From Siphonodentalium dalli (lineage: Eukaryota > Mollusca > Scaphopoda > Gadilida > Siphonodentaliidae), in assembly GCA_032622095.1 (NCBI GenBank), contig CP136063.1, forward strand, positions 27,280,987 through 27,344,986: a stretch of 64,000 nucleotides of DNA, written 5' to 3'. The notes below the pieces were generated by a model. The model was not told where the DNA came from. It searched no databases and saw only the letters and a list, made by a program, of their open reading frames with translations. The position numbers were made by a program, and so were the translations under genes. Positions 37,801 to 52,000 of the stretch are shown here, one piece after another. Position 1 is the first letter of the stretch, and the number at the start of each line of letters is the position of its first letter.

Positions 37801-40500
37801 GTCACTGATTATCTGTGCTGGAGACCATAATTAAGGATCGATATTTAACCTGGAGTTCTCATGACGAGCAATGAGTATCTGTTCTGGAGACCATAATTAA
37901 ACATCGATATTTAACCTGGAGTTCTCATGATGTTCAATACGAATCTGTTCTGGAGACGATAAATAAACATCGATATTTAACATGGAGTTCTCATGGCGGG
38001 CAATGATTATCTGTTCTGGAGACCATAATTAAATATCGATATTTTACCTTGAGTTATTCATAACGGGCAGTGATTATCTGTTCTGGAGACTATAATTAAA
38101 GATCGATATTTAGCCTTGAGTTATTCATAACGGGCAACGATTATCTGTTCTGGAGACCATAATTAAACGTCGATAATTATCCTGAAATTATCCATAACGG
38201 TCACTGATTATCTGTGCTGGAGACCATAGTTAAGGATCGATATTTAACCTGGAGTTCTCATGACGGGCAATGAGTATCTGTTCTGGATACCATAATTAAA
38301 GATCGATATGTTACCTTGAGTTATTCATAACGGGCAATGATTATCTGTTCTGGAGACCATAATTAAAGATCGACATTTAACCTGGAGTTATTCATGACGA
38401 GCACTCATTATCTATTCTGGAAACGATAACTAAACATCGATATTTAACCTAGAGTTCTTCATGACGGGCAACGATTATCTGTTCTGGAGACCATAATTAA
38501 ACATCGATATTTATCCTGAAATTATTCATAACGGTCAATGATTATCTGTGCTGGAGACCATAATTAAGGATCGATATTTAACCTGGAGTTCTCATGACGG
38601 GCACCGATTTTATGTCCTGGAGAACATACTTAAACATCGATATTTAATCAGGAGTTCTCATGCCGGGGACTGATTATGTGTTCTGGAGTCCGTAAATAAA
38701 GATTTATATTTAACCTGGTTTCTCATGACGGGCACTGATTGTCTGTTCTGGAAACCATAATTAAACGTCTATATTTAACATGGAGTTATTCATGACGGGC
38801 ACTGGTTATCTGTTCTGGTGTCCATAATTAAACATCGATATTTAAATTTGAGTTATTCAAAACGGACAATGATTATCTGTTCTGGAGACCGTAATTAAAT
38901 ATCGATATCTGACCTAGAGCTATTCATGACGGGCACTGATTATCTGTTCTGGAGACCATAATTAAATATCAATATTTAACCTGGAGATCTCATGACGGGC
39001 AATGAGTATCTGTTCTGGAGACCATAATTAAAGATCGATATGTTACATTGAGTTATTCATAACGGGCAGTGATTATCTGTTCTGGGGACCATAATTAAAG
39101 ATCGATATTTAACCTTGAGTTATTCATAACGGGCAATGATTATCTGTTCTGGAGACCATAATTAAACATCGATAATTATCCTGAAATTATTCATAACGGT
39201 CACTGATTATCTGTGCTGGAGACCATAATTAAGGATCGATATTTAACCTGGAGTTCTCATGACGGGCAATGAGTATCTGTTCTGGAGACCATAATTAAAG
39301 ATCGATATGTTACCTTGAGTTATTCATAACGGGCAGTGATTATCTGTTCTGGAGACCATAATTAAACATCGATATTTAACCTGGAGTTCTCATGATGTTC
39401 AATACGAATCTGTTCTGGAGACGATAAATAAACATCGATATTTAACATGGAGTTCTCATGGCGGGCAATGATTATCTGTTCTGGAGACCATAATTAAATA
39501 TCGATATTTTACCTTGAGTTATTCATAACGGGCAGTGATTATCTGTTCTGGAGACCATAATTAAAGATCGATATTTAGCCTTGAGTTATTCATAACGGGC
39601 AACGATTATCTGTTCTGGAGACCATAATTAAACGTCGATAATTATCCTGAAATTATCCATAACGGTCACTGATTATCTGTGCTGGAGACCATAGTTAAGG
39701 ATCGATATTTAACCTGGAGTTCTCATGACGGGCAATGAGTATCTGTTCTGGAGACCATAATTAAAGATCGATATATTACCTTGAGTTATTCATAACGGGC
39801 AATGAGTATCTGTTCTGGAGACCATAATTAAAGATCGACATTTAACCTGGAGTTATTCATGACGAGCACTCATTATCTATTCTGGAAACGATAACTAAAC
39901 ATCGATATTTAACCTAGAGTTCTTCATGACGGGCAACGATTATCTGTTCTGGAGACCATAATTAAAGATCGATATTTAACCTGGAGTTATTCATGACGAC
40001 CACTGATTATCTGTTCTGGAGACCATAATTAAACCTCGATATTTAACCTAGAGTTCTTCATGACGGGCAATGATTATCTGTTCTTGAGATCGTAATTAAA
40101 TATCGATATTTAACCTGGAGTTATTCATGACGGGCACTGGTTATCTGTTCTGGAGACCATAACTAAATATCGATATCTAACCTGGAGTTATTCATGACGG
40201 GCACTGATTAACTGTTCTGGAGACCATAATTAAACATCGATATTTAACCTGGAATCCTGGTGTTCACATGACGGGCTCTGATTATCTGTTCTGGAGACCA
40301 TAACTAAATATCGGTATTTAACCTGTAGTTAATCATCATGGGCATTGATTATCTGTTCTTGACTCCATAATTATCATCGATATTTAACCTTGAGTTATTC
40401 ATGACGGGCAATGATTATCTGTTCTGGAGACCACAATTAGACATCGATATTTAACATGGAGTTCTCATGACGGGCACTTTATTATCTGTTCTGGAGACCA
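34853..40500 (+). repeat. Long duplicated satellite segment, copy 1 (matches about 49060-54500)
   Basis: Markers ATACAGATTT at 34901 and 49110, and ATGATCTGTC at 35341 and 49550, keep an offset of exactly 14209. By the TTATCTATTC marker (36411 and 50419) the offset is 14008, a loss of about three monomers in copy 2 near 49.97 kb. Later markers (GATGTTCAATACG at 39394 and 53584; GAATCCTGGT at 40252 and 54241) are about 14.0-14.2 kb apart. Confidence 0.8.
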
Positions 40501-40599
40501 TAGCTAAACATCGATATTTAACCTGGAGTTCTCATGACGGGCAATGAGTATCTGTTCTGGAGACCATAATTAAAGACTGATATGTTACCTTGAGTTATT

Positions 40600-43500
40600 C
40601 ATAACGGTCAATGATTATCTGTTCTGGAGACCATAATTAAAGATCGATATTTAACCTTGAGTTATTCATAACGGGCAATGATTATCTGTTCTGGAGACCA
40701 TAAATAAACATCAATTATTATCCTGGAATTATTCATAACGGTCACTGATTATCTGTTCTGGAGACCATAATTAAGGATCGATATTTAACTTGGTGTTCTC
40801 ATGATGGTCACTGATTATCTGTTCTGGAGACCATAATTAAAGATCGACATTTATCCAGGAATTATTCATAACGGTCACTGATTATCTGTTCTGGAGACCG
40901 TAATTAAAGATCGATATTTAACCTGGAGTTATTCATGATGACCACTGATCATCTGTTCTGGAGACCTTAATTAAACATCGATATGTAACCTGGAGTGCTC
41001 ATGACGGGCAATGATTATCTGTTCTGGAGACCGTAATTAAAGATCGATATTTAATCTGGGGTTATTCATGACGAGCAATGATTATCTGTCCTTGAGACCA
41101 CAAATAAACAACGATATTTAACCTGGAGCTATTCATGACGAGCACTGATTATCTGTTCTGGAGACCATAATTAAACATCGATATTTAACCTGGAGTTATT
41201 CATGATGACCACTGATTATCTGTTCTGGAGACCATAATTAAACATCGATATGTAACCTGGAGTGCTCATGACGGGCAATGATTATCTGTTCTGGAGACCG
41301 TAATTAAAGATCGATATTTAATCTGGAGTTATTCATGACGAGCAATGATTATCTGTCCTTGAGACCATAATTAAACATCGATATTTAACCTTTAGTTATT
41401 CATGACGGGTACTGATTATCTGTTCTGGAGACCATAATTAAACATCGATATATAACCTGGAGTGCTCATGACGGGCAATGATTATCTGTTCTGGAGACCG
41501 TAATTAAACATCGATATTTAACCTGGAGTTATTCATGACGAGCACTGATTATCTGTTCTGGAGACCACAATTAAACATCGATATTTAACCTTTAGTTATT
41601 CATGACGGGTACTGATTATCTGTTCTGGAGACCATAATTAAACATCGATTTTTAACCTGGAGTTCTCATGACGAGCAATGAGTATCTGTTCCGGAGACCA
41701 TAATTAAACATCGATTTTTAACCTTGAGTTATTCATGACGGGCAATGATTATCTGTTCAGGAGACCATAATTAAACATCGATATTGAACCTGGAGTTCTC
41801 ATGACGGGCAATGATTATCTGTTCTGGAGACCGTAATTAAAGATCGATATTTAATCTGGAGTTATTCATCACGAGCAATGATTATCTGTCCTTGAGACCA
41901 TAATTAAACATCGATATTTAACCTTTAGTTATTCATGACGGGTACTGATTATCTGTTCTGGAGACCATAATTAAACATCGATATATAACCTGGAGTGCTC
42001 ATGACGGGCAATGATTATCTGTTCTGGAGACCGTAATTAAACATCGATATTTAACCTGGAGTTATTCATGACGAGCAATGATTATCTGTTCTGGAGACCA
42101 CAATTAAACATCGATATTTAACCTTTAGTTATTCATGACGGGTACTGATTATCTGTTCTGGAGACCGTAACTAAATATCTATATTTAACCTGGAGTTATT
42201 CATGGCGGTCACTGATTATCTGTTCTGGAGACCATAACTAAATATCTATATTTAAACTGGAGTTATTCATGGCGGGCACTGATTATCTGTCCTGGAGACC
42301 ATAATTAAACATCGATATTTAACCTGGAGTTCTCATGACGGGCACTGATTATCTGTTCTGGAGACCATAACTATATATCGATATTTAATCTGGAGTTATT
42401 CATGACGGGCACTGATTATCTGTTCTGGAGACCATAATTAAACATCGATATTTAACCTGGAGTTATTCATGACGGGCACTGATTATCTGTTCTGGAGAAC
42501 ATAATTAAATATCGATATTTAACCTGGAGTTCTCATGACGGGCAATGTGTATCTGTTCTGGAGACCATAATTAAAGTTCGATATGTTACCTTGAGTTATT
42601 CATAACGGGCAATGATTATCTGTTCTGGAGTCCATAATTAAAGTTCGATATTTAACCTTGAGTTATTCATAACGGGCAATGATTATCTGTTCTGGAGACT
42701 ATAAATAAACATCAATTATTATCCTGGAATTATTCATAACGGTCACTGATTATCTGTTCTGGAGACCATAATTAAGGATCGATATTTAACTTGGTGTTCT
42801 CATGATGGTCACTGATTATCTGTTCTGGAGACCATAATTAAAGATCGACATTTATCCAGGAATTATTCATAACGGTTACTGATTATCTGTTCTGGAGACC
42901 GTAATTAAAGATCGATATTTAACCTGGAGTTATTCATGATGACCACTGATCATCTGTTCTGGAGACCTTAATTAAACATCGATATGTAACCTGGAGTGCT
43001 CATGACGGGCAATGATTATCTGTTCTGGAGACCGTAATTAAAGATCGATATTTAATCTGGAGTTATTCATGACGAGCAATGATTATCTGTCCTTGAGACC
43101 ACAAATAAACATCGATATTTAACCTGGAGCTATTCATGACGAGCACTGATTATCTGTTCTGGAGACCATAATTAAACATCGATATTTAACCTGGAGTTAT
43201 TCATGATGACCACTGATTATCTGTTCTGGAGACCATAATTAAACATCGATATGTAACCTGGAGTGCTCATGACGGGCAATGATTATCTGTTCTGGAGACC
43301 GTAATTAAAGATCGATATTTAATCTGGAGTTATTCATGACGAGCAATGATTATCTGTCCTTGAGACCATAATTAAACATCGATATTTAACCTTTAGTTAT
43401 TCATGACGGGTACTGATTATCTGTTCTGGAGACCATAATTAAACATCGATATATAACCTGGAGTGCTCATGACGGGCAATGATTATCAGTTCTGGAGACC

Positions 43501-46500
43501 GTAATTAAACATCGATATTTAACCTGGAGTTATTCATGACGAGCACTGATTATCTGTTCTGGAGACCACAATTAAACATCGATATTTAACCTTTAGTTAT
43601 TCATGACGGGTACTGATTATCTGTTCTGGAGACCATAATTAAACATCGATATATAACCTGGAGTTCTCATGACGAGCAATGAGTATCTGTTCCGGAGACC
43701 ATAATTAAACATCGATTTTTAACCTTGAGTTATTCATGACGGGCAATGATTATCTGTTCAGGAGACCATAATTAAACATCGATATTTAATCTGGAGTTCT
43801 CATGACGGGCAATGATTATCTGTTCTGGAGACCGTAATTAAAGATCGATATTTAATCTGGAGTTATTCATGACGAGCAATGATTATCTGTCCTTGAGACC
43901 ATAATTAAACATCGATATTTAACCTTTAGTTATTCATGACGGGTACTGATTATCTGTTCTGGAGACCATAATTAAACATCGATATATAACCTGGAGTGCT
44001 CATGACGGGCAATGATTATCTGTTCTGGAGACCGTAATTAAACATCGATATTTAACCTGGAGTTATTCATGACGAGCAATGATTATCTGTTCTGGAGACC
44101 ACAATTAAACATCGATATTTAACCTTTAGCTATTCATGACGGGTACTGATTATCTGTTCTGGAGACCGTAACTAAATATCTATATTTAACCTGGAGTTAT
44201 TCATGGCGGTCACTGATTATCTGTTCTGGAGACCATAACTAAATATCTATATTTAACCTGGAGTTATTCATGGCGGGCACTGATTATCTGTCCTGGAGAC
44301 CATAATTAAACATCGATATTTAACCTGGAGTTCTCATGACGGGCACTGATTATCTGTTCTGGAGACCATAACTATATATCGATATTTAATCTGGAGTTAT
44401 TCATGACGGGCACTGATTATCTGTTCTGGAGACCATAATTAAACATCGATATTTAACCTGGAGTTATTCATGACGGGCACTGATTATCTGTTCTGGAGAA
44501 CATAATTAAATATCGATATTTAACCTGGAGTTCTCATGACGGGCAATGTGTATCTGTTCTGGAGACCATAATTAAAGTTCGATATGTTACCTTGAGTTAT
44601 TCATAACGGGCAATGATTATTTGTTCTGGAGACCATAATTAAAGATCGATATTTAACCTTGAGTTATTCATAACGGGCAATGATTATCTGTTCTGGAGAC
44701 TATAAATAAACATCAATTATTATCCTGGAATTATTCATAACGGTCACTGATTATCTGTTCTGGAGACCATAATTAAGGATCGATATTTAACTTGGTGTTC
44801 TCATGATGGTCACTGATTATCTGTTCTGGAGACCATAATTAAAGATCAACATTTATCCAGGAATTATTCATAACGGTTACTGATTATCTGTTCTGGAGAC
44901 CGTAATTAAAGATCGATATTTAACCTGGAGTTATTCATGATGACCACTGATCATCTGTTCTGGAGACCTTAATTAAACATCGATATGTAACCTGGAGTGC
45001 TCATGACGGGCAATGATTATCTGTTCTGGAGACCGTAATTAAAGATCGATATTTAATCTGGAGTTATTCATGACGAGCAATGATTATCTGTCCTTGAGAC
45101 CACAAATAAACATCGATATTTAACCTGGAGCTATTCATGACGAGCACTGATTATCTGTTCTGGAGACCATAATTAAACATCGATATTTAACCTGGAGTTA
45201 TTCATGATGACCACTGATTATCTGTTCTGGAGACCATAATTAAACATCGATATGTAACCTGGAGTGCTCATGACGGGCAATGATTATCTGTTCTGGAGAC
45301 CGTAATTAAAGATCGATATTTAATCTGGAGTTATTCATGACGAGCAATGATTATCTGTCCTTGAGACCATAATTAAACATCGATATTTAACCTTTAGTTA
45401 TTCATGACGGGTACTGATTATCTGTTCTGGAGACCATAATTAAACATCGATATATAACCTGGAGTGCTCATGACGGGCAATGATTATCTGTTCTGGAGAC
45501 CGTAATTAAACTTCGATATTTAACCTGGAGTTATTCATGACGAGCACTGATTATCTGTTCTGGAGACCACAATTAAACATCGATATTTAACCTTTAGTTA
45601 TTCATGACGGGTACTGATTATCTGTTCTGGAGACCATAATTAAACATCGATATATAACCTGGAGTTCTCATAACGAGCAATGAGTATCTGTTCCGGAGAC
45701 CATAATTAAACATCGATTTTTAACCTTGAGTTATTCATGACGGGCAATGATTATCTGTTCAAGAGACCATAATTAAACATCGATATTGAACCTGGAGTTC
45801 TCATGACGGGCAATGATTATCTGTTCTGGAGACCGTAATTAAAGATCGATATTTAATCTGGAGTTATTCATGACGAGCAATGATTATCTGTCCTTGAGAC
45901 CATAATTAAACATCGATATTTAACCTTTAGTTATTCATGACGGGTACTGATTATCTGTTCTGGAGACTATAATTAAACATCGATATATAACCTGGAGTGC
46001 TCATGACGGGCAATGATTATCTGTTCTGGAGACCGTAATTAAACATCGATATTTAACCTGGAGTTATTCATGACGAGCAATGATTATCTGTTCTGGAGAC
46101 CACAATTAAACATCGATATTTAACCTTTAGCTATTCATGACGGGTACTGATTATCTGTTCTGGAGACCGTAACTAAATATCTATATTTAACCTGGAGTTA
46201 ATCATGGCGGTCACTGATTATCTGTTCTGGAGACCATAACTAAATATCTATATTTAACCTGGAGTTATTCATGGCGGGCACTGATTATCTGTCCTGGAGA
46301 CCATAATTAAACATCGATATTTAACCTGGAGTTCTCATGACGGGCACTGATTATCTGTTCTGGAGACCATAACTATATATCGATATTTAATCTGGAGTTA
46401 TTCATGACGGGCACTGATTATCTGTTCTGGAGACCATAATTAAACATCGATATTTAACCTGGAGTTATTCATGACGGGCACTGATTATCTGTTCTGGAGA

Positions 46501-46693
46501 ACATAATTAAATATCGATATTTAACCTGGAGTTCTCATGACGGGCAATGTGTATCTGTTCTGGAGACCATAATTAAAGTTCGATATGTTACCTTGAGTTA
46601 TTCATAACGGGCAATGATTATCTGTTCTGGAGACCATAATTAAAGATCGATATTTAACCTTGAGTTATTCATAACGGGCAATGATTATCTGTT
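40600..46693 (+). repeat. Higher-order repeat, 2001-bp unit, three tandem copies
   Basis: AAATAAACATCAATTATTAT occurs at 40702, 42703 and 44704, and GAGAACATAATTAAATATC at 42495, 44496 and 46497. Both series have a period of exactly 2001 bp, about 30 monomers. The third copy ends near 46693, where GTTCCTGAGACC begins a different block that matches 10335 onward (offset 36356). Differences between copies are sparse. Confidence 0.92.
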
Positions 46694-49059
46694 CCTGAGA
46701 CCATAATTAAACATCGATAATTATCCTGGAATTATTCATAACGGTCACTGATTATCTGTTCTGGAGACCATAATTAAGGATCGATATTTAACTTGGTGTT
46801 TTCATGACGGTCACTGATTATCTGTTCTGGAGACCATAATTAAATATCGACAATTAACCTTGAGTTATTCATGACGGGCACTGATTATCTGTTCTGGAGA
46901 CCATAATTAAACATCGATATTTATCCTTGAGTTATTCATGACGAGCACTGATTATCTGTGCTGGAGACCATAATTAAACATCGATATTTAACCTGGAGTT
47001 CTCGTGACGGGCAATGAGTATCTGTTCTGGAGACCATAATTAAAGATCGATATGTTACCTTGCGTTATTCATAACGGGCAATGAGTATCTGTTCTGGAGA
47101 CCATAATTAAAGATCGACATTTAACCTGGAGTTATTCATGACGAGCACTCATTATCTATTCTGGAAACGATAACTAAACATCGATATTTAACCTAGAGTT
47201 CTTCATGACTGGCAACGATTATCTGTTCTGGAGACCATAATTAAAGATCGATATTTAACCTGGAGTTATTCATGACGACCACTGATTATCTGTTCTGGAG
47301 ACCATAATTAAACCTCGATATTTAACCTAGAGTTCTTCATGACGGGCAATGATTATCTGTTCTTGAGATCGTAATTAAATATCGATATTTAACCTGGAGT
47401 TATTCATGACGGGCAACGATTATCTGTTCTGGAGACCATAACTAAATATCGATATCTAACCTGGAGTTATTCATGACGGGCACTGATTAACTGTTCTGGA
47501 GACCATAATTAAACATCGATATTTAACCTGGAATCCTGGTGTTCACATGACGGGCACTGAATATCTGTTCTGGAGACCATAACTAAATATCGGTATTTAA
47601 CCTGTAGTTAATCATCATGGGTATTGATTATCTGTTCTTGACTCCATAATTATCATCGATATTTATCCTTGAGTTATTCATGACGGGCAATGATTATCTG
47701 TTCTGGAGACCATAATTAGACATCGATATTTAACATGGAGTTCTCATGACGGGCACTTTATTATCTGTTCTGGAGACCATAGCTAAACATCGATATTTAA
47801 CCAGGAGTTATTCATGACGAGCACTGATTATCTGTTCTGGAGACCACAATTAAACATCGATATTTAACATTTAGTTATTCATGACGGGTACTGAGTATCT
47901 GTTCTGGAGACCATAATTAAACATCGATATATAACCTGGAGTTCTCATGACGAGCAATGAGTATCTGTTCCGGAGACCATAATTAAACATCGATTTTTAA
48001 CCTTGAGTTATTCATGACAGGCAATGATTATCTGTTCAGGAGACCATAATTAAACATCGATATTGAACCTGGAGTTCTCATGACGAGCACTGATAATCTG
48101 TTCTGGAGACCGTAATTAAACATCGATATTTAACCTGGAGTTCTCATGACGGCACTTATTATCGGTTCTGGAGACCGTAATTAAAGATTGATATTTAACC
48201 TGGAGTTCTCATGACGGGCACTGATTATCTGTTCTGGAGACCATAATTAAAGTTCGATATTTAATCTGGAGTCATTCATGACGAGCAATGATTATCTGTC
48301 CTTGAGACCATAATTAAACATCGATATTTAACCTTTAGTTATTCATGACGGGTACTGATTATCTGTTCTGGAGACCATAATTAAACATCGATATATAACC
48401 TGGAGTGCTCATGACGGGCAATGATTATCTGTTCTGGAGACCGTAATTAAACATCGATATTTAACCTGGAGTTATTCATGACGAGCACTGATTATCTGTT
48501 CTGGAGACCACAATTAAACATCGATATTTAACCTTTAGTTATTCATGACGGGTACTGATTATCTGTTCTGGAGACCATAATTAAACATCGATATATAACC
48601 TGGAGTTCTCATGACGAGCAATGAGTATCTGTTCCGGAGACCATAATTAAACATCGATTTTTAACCTTGAGTTATTCATGACGGGCAATGATTATCTGTT
48701 CAGGAGACCATAATTAAACATCGATATTGAACCTGGAGTTCTCATGACGAGCACTGATAATCTGTTCTGGAGACCATAATTAAACATCGATATTGAACCT
48801 GGAGTTCTCATGACGAGCAATGATTATCTGTTCAGGAGACCATAATTAAACATCGATATTTAGCCTGGAGTTCTCATGACGAGCAATGATTATCTGTTCA
48901 GGAGACCATAATTAAACATCGATATTTAACCAGGAGTTCTCATGACGGGCACTGATTATCTGTTCTGGAGACCATAACTAAATATCGATATTTAACCTGG
49001 AGTTATGCATGAGGGCAATGATTATCTGTTCTGGAGACCATAATTAAGGATCGATATTT

Positions 49060-52000
49060 AACCAGGAGTTCTCATGCCGGGCACTGATTATGTGTTCTGG
49101 AGTCCGTAAATACAGATTTATATTTAACCTGGTTTCTCATGACGGGCACTGATTGTCTGTTCTGGAGACCATAACTAAATATCGATATTTAACCTGGAGT
49201 TATTCATGACGGGCACTGATTATCTGTTCTGGAAACCATAACCAAACATCGATATTTAACCTGGAGTTCTCATGACGGAAACTGATTATCTGTTCTGGAG
49301 ACCATAATTAAACATCGATATTTAACCTGGAGTTCTCATGACGGGCACTGATTATCTGTTCTGGAAACCATAACCAAACATCGATATTTAACCTGGAGTT
49401 CTCATGACGGAAACTGATTATCTGTTTTGGAGACCATAATTAAACATCGATATTTAACCTGGAGTTCTCATGACGGGCACAGATTATCTGGTCTGGAAAC
49501 CATAATTAAACATCGATATTTAACCAGGAGTTATTCATGACGAGCAATGATGATCTGTCCTGGAGACCATAATTAAAAGTCGGTATTTAACCTGGAGTCA
49601 TTCATGACGGGCACTGATTATCTGTTCTGGACTCCATAATTAAACATCGATATTTATCCTTGAGTTATTCAAAACGTGCAATGATTATCTGTTCTGGAGA
49701 CAATAATTAATGATCGATATTTAACCTTGAGTTATTCAAAACGGGCAATGATTATCTGTTCTGGAGACCGTAATTAAATATCGATATATATCCTGGAGTT
49801 ATTCATGACGGGCACTGATTATCTGTTCAGGAGACCATAATTAAACATCGATATTTAACCTGGAGTTATTAATTACGGCCAATGTTTATTTGTTCTGGAG
49901 ACCATAATTAAAGGTCGATATTTAACCTCGAGTTATTCAAAACGGGCAATGATTATATGTTCTGGAGACATTAACTGAATATCGTTATTTAACCTGGAGT
50001 TATTCATGACGACCACTGATTATCTGTTCGGGAGACCATAATTAAACATATATATTTAACCTGGAGTTCTCATGACGGGCAATGATTATCTGTTCTGGAG
50101 ACCATAATTAAAGATCGATATTTAACCTTCAGTTATTCAAAACGGGCAATGATTATCTGTTCTGGAGACGATAATTAAACATCGATATTTAACCTGGAGT
50201 TCTCATGACGGGCAATGATTATCTGTTCTGGAGACCATAATTAAAGATCGATATTTAACCTGGAGTTATTCATGACGACCACTGATTATCTGTTCTGGAG
50301 ACCATAATTAAACATATATATTTAACCTGGAGTTCTCATGACGGGCAATGATTATCTGTTCTGGAGACCATAATTAAAGATCGATATTTAACCTGGAGTT
50401 ATTCATGACGAGCACTGATTATCTATTCTGGAGACCACAATTAAACATCGATATTTAAGCTGGAGTTCTTCATGGCGGGCAATGATTATCTGCTCTGGAG
50501 ACCACAATTAAACATCGATATTTAACCTTGAGTTATTCATGACGAGCACTGATTATCTGTTGTGTAGACCATAATTAAACATCGATATTTAACCTTGAGT
50601 TATTCATGACGGGCACTGATTATCCGTTCTGGATACCATAATTAAACATCGATATTTAACCTGGAGTTCTCATGACGGGCAATGAGTATCTGTTCTGGAG
50701 ACCATAATTAAAGATCGATATGTTACCTTGAGTTATTCATAACGGGCAGTGATTATCTGTTCTGGAGACCATAATTAAAGATCGATATTTAACCTTGAGT
50801 TATTCATAACGGGCAATGATTATCTGTTCTGGAGACCATAATTAAACATCGATATTTATCCTGAAATTATTCATAACGGTCACTGATTATCTGTGCTGGA
50901 GACCATAATTAAGGATCGATATTTAACCTGGAGTTCTCATGACGGGCACCGATTATCTGTCCTGGAGAACATAATTAAACATCGATATTTAATCAGGAGT
51001 TCTCATGCCGGGCACTGATTATGTGTTCTGGAGTCCGTAAATAAAGATTTATATTTAACCTGGTTTCTCATGACGGGCACTGATTGTCTGTTCTGGAGAC
51101 CATAACTAAATATCGATATTTAACCTGGAGTTATTCATGACGGGCACTGATTATCTGTTCTGGAAACCATAATTAAACGTCTATATTTAACATGGAGTTA
51201 TTCATGACGGGCACTGGTTATCTGTTCTGGTGTCCATAATTAAACATCGATATTTAAATTTGAGTTATTCATAACGGGCAATGACTATCTGTTCTGGAGA
51301 CAATAATTAAAGATCGATATTTAACCTTGAGTTATTCAAAACGACAATGATTATCTGTTCTGGAGACCGTAATTAAATATCGATATCTGACCTAGAGCTA
51401 TTCATGACGGGCACTGATTATCTGTTCTGGAGACCATAATTAAATATCAATATTTAACCTGGAGTTCTCATGACGGGCAATGATTATCTGTTCTGGGGAC
51501 CATAATTAAAGATCGATATTTAACCTTGAGTTATTCATAACGGGCAATGATTATCTGTTCTGGAGACCATAATTAAACATCGATAATTATCCTGAAATTA
51601 TTCATAACGGTCACTGATTATCTGTGCTGGAGACCATAATTAAGGATCGATATTTAACCTGGAGTTCTCATGACGGGCAATGAGTATCTGTTCTGGAGAC
51701 CATAATTAAAGATCGATATGTTTCCTTGAGTTATTCATAACGGGCAATGAGTATCTGTGCTGGAGACCATAATTAAACATCGATATTTAACCTGGAGTTC
51801 TCATGATGTTCAATACGAATCTGTTCTGGAGACGATAAATAAACATCGATATTTAACATGGAGTTCTCATGGCGGGCAATGATTAGCTGTTCTGGAGACC
51901 ATAATTAAATATCGATATTTTACCTTGAGTTATTCATAACGGGCAGTGATTATCTGTTCTGGAGACTATAATTAAAGATCGATATTTAGCCTTGAGTTAT

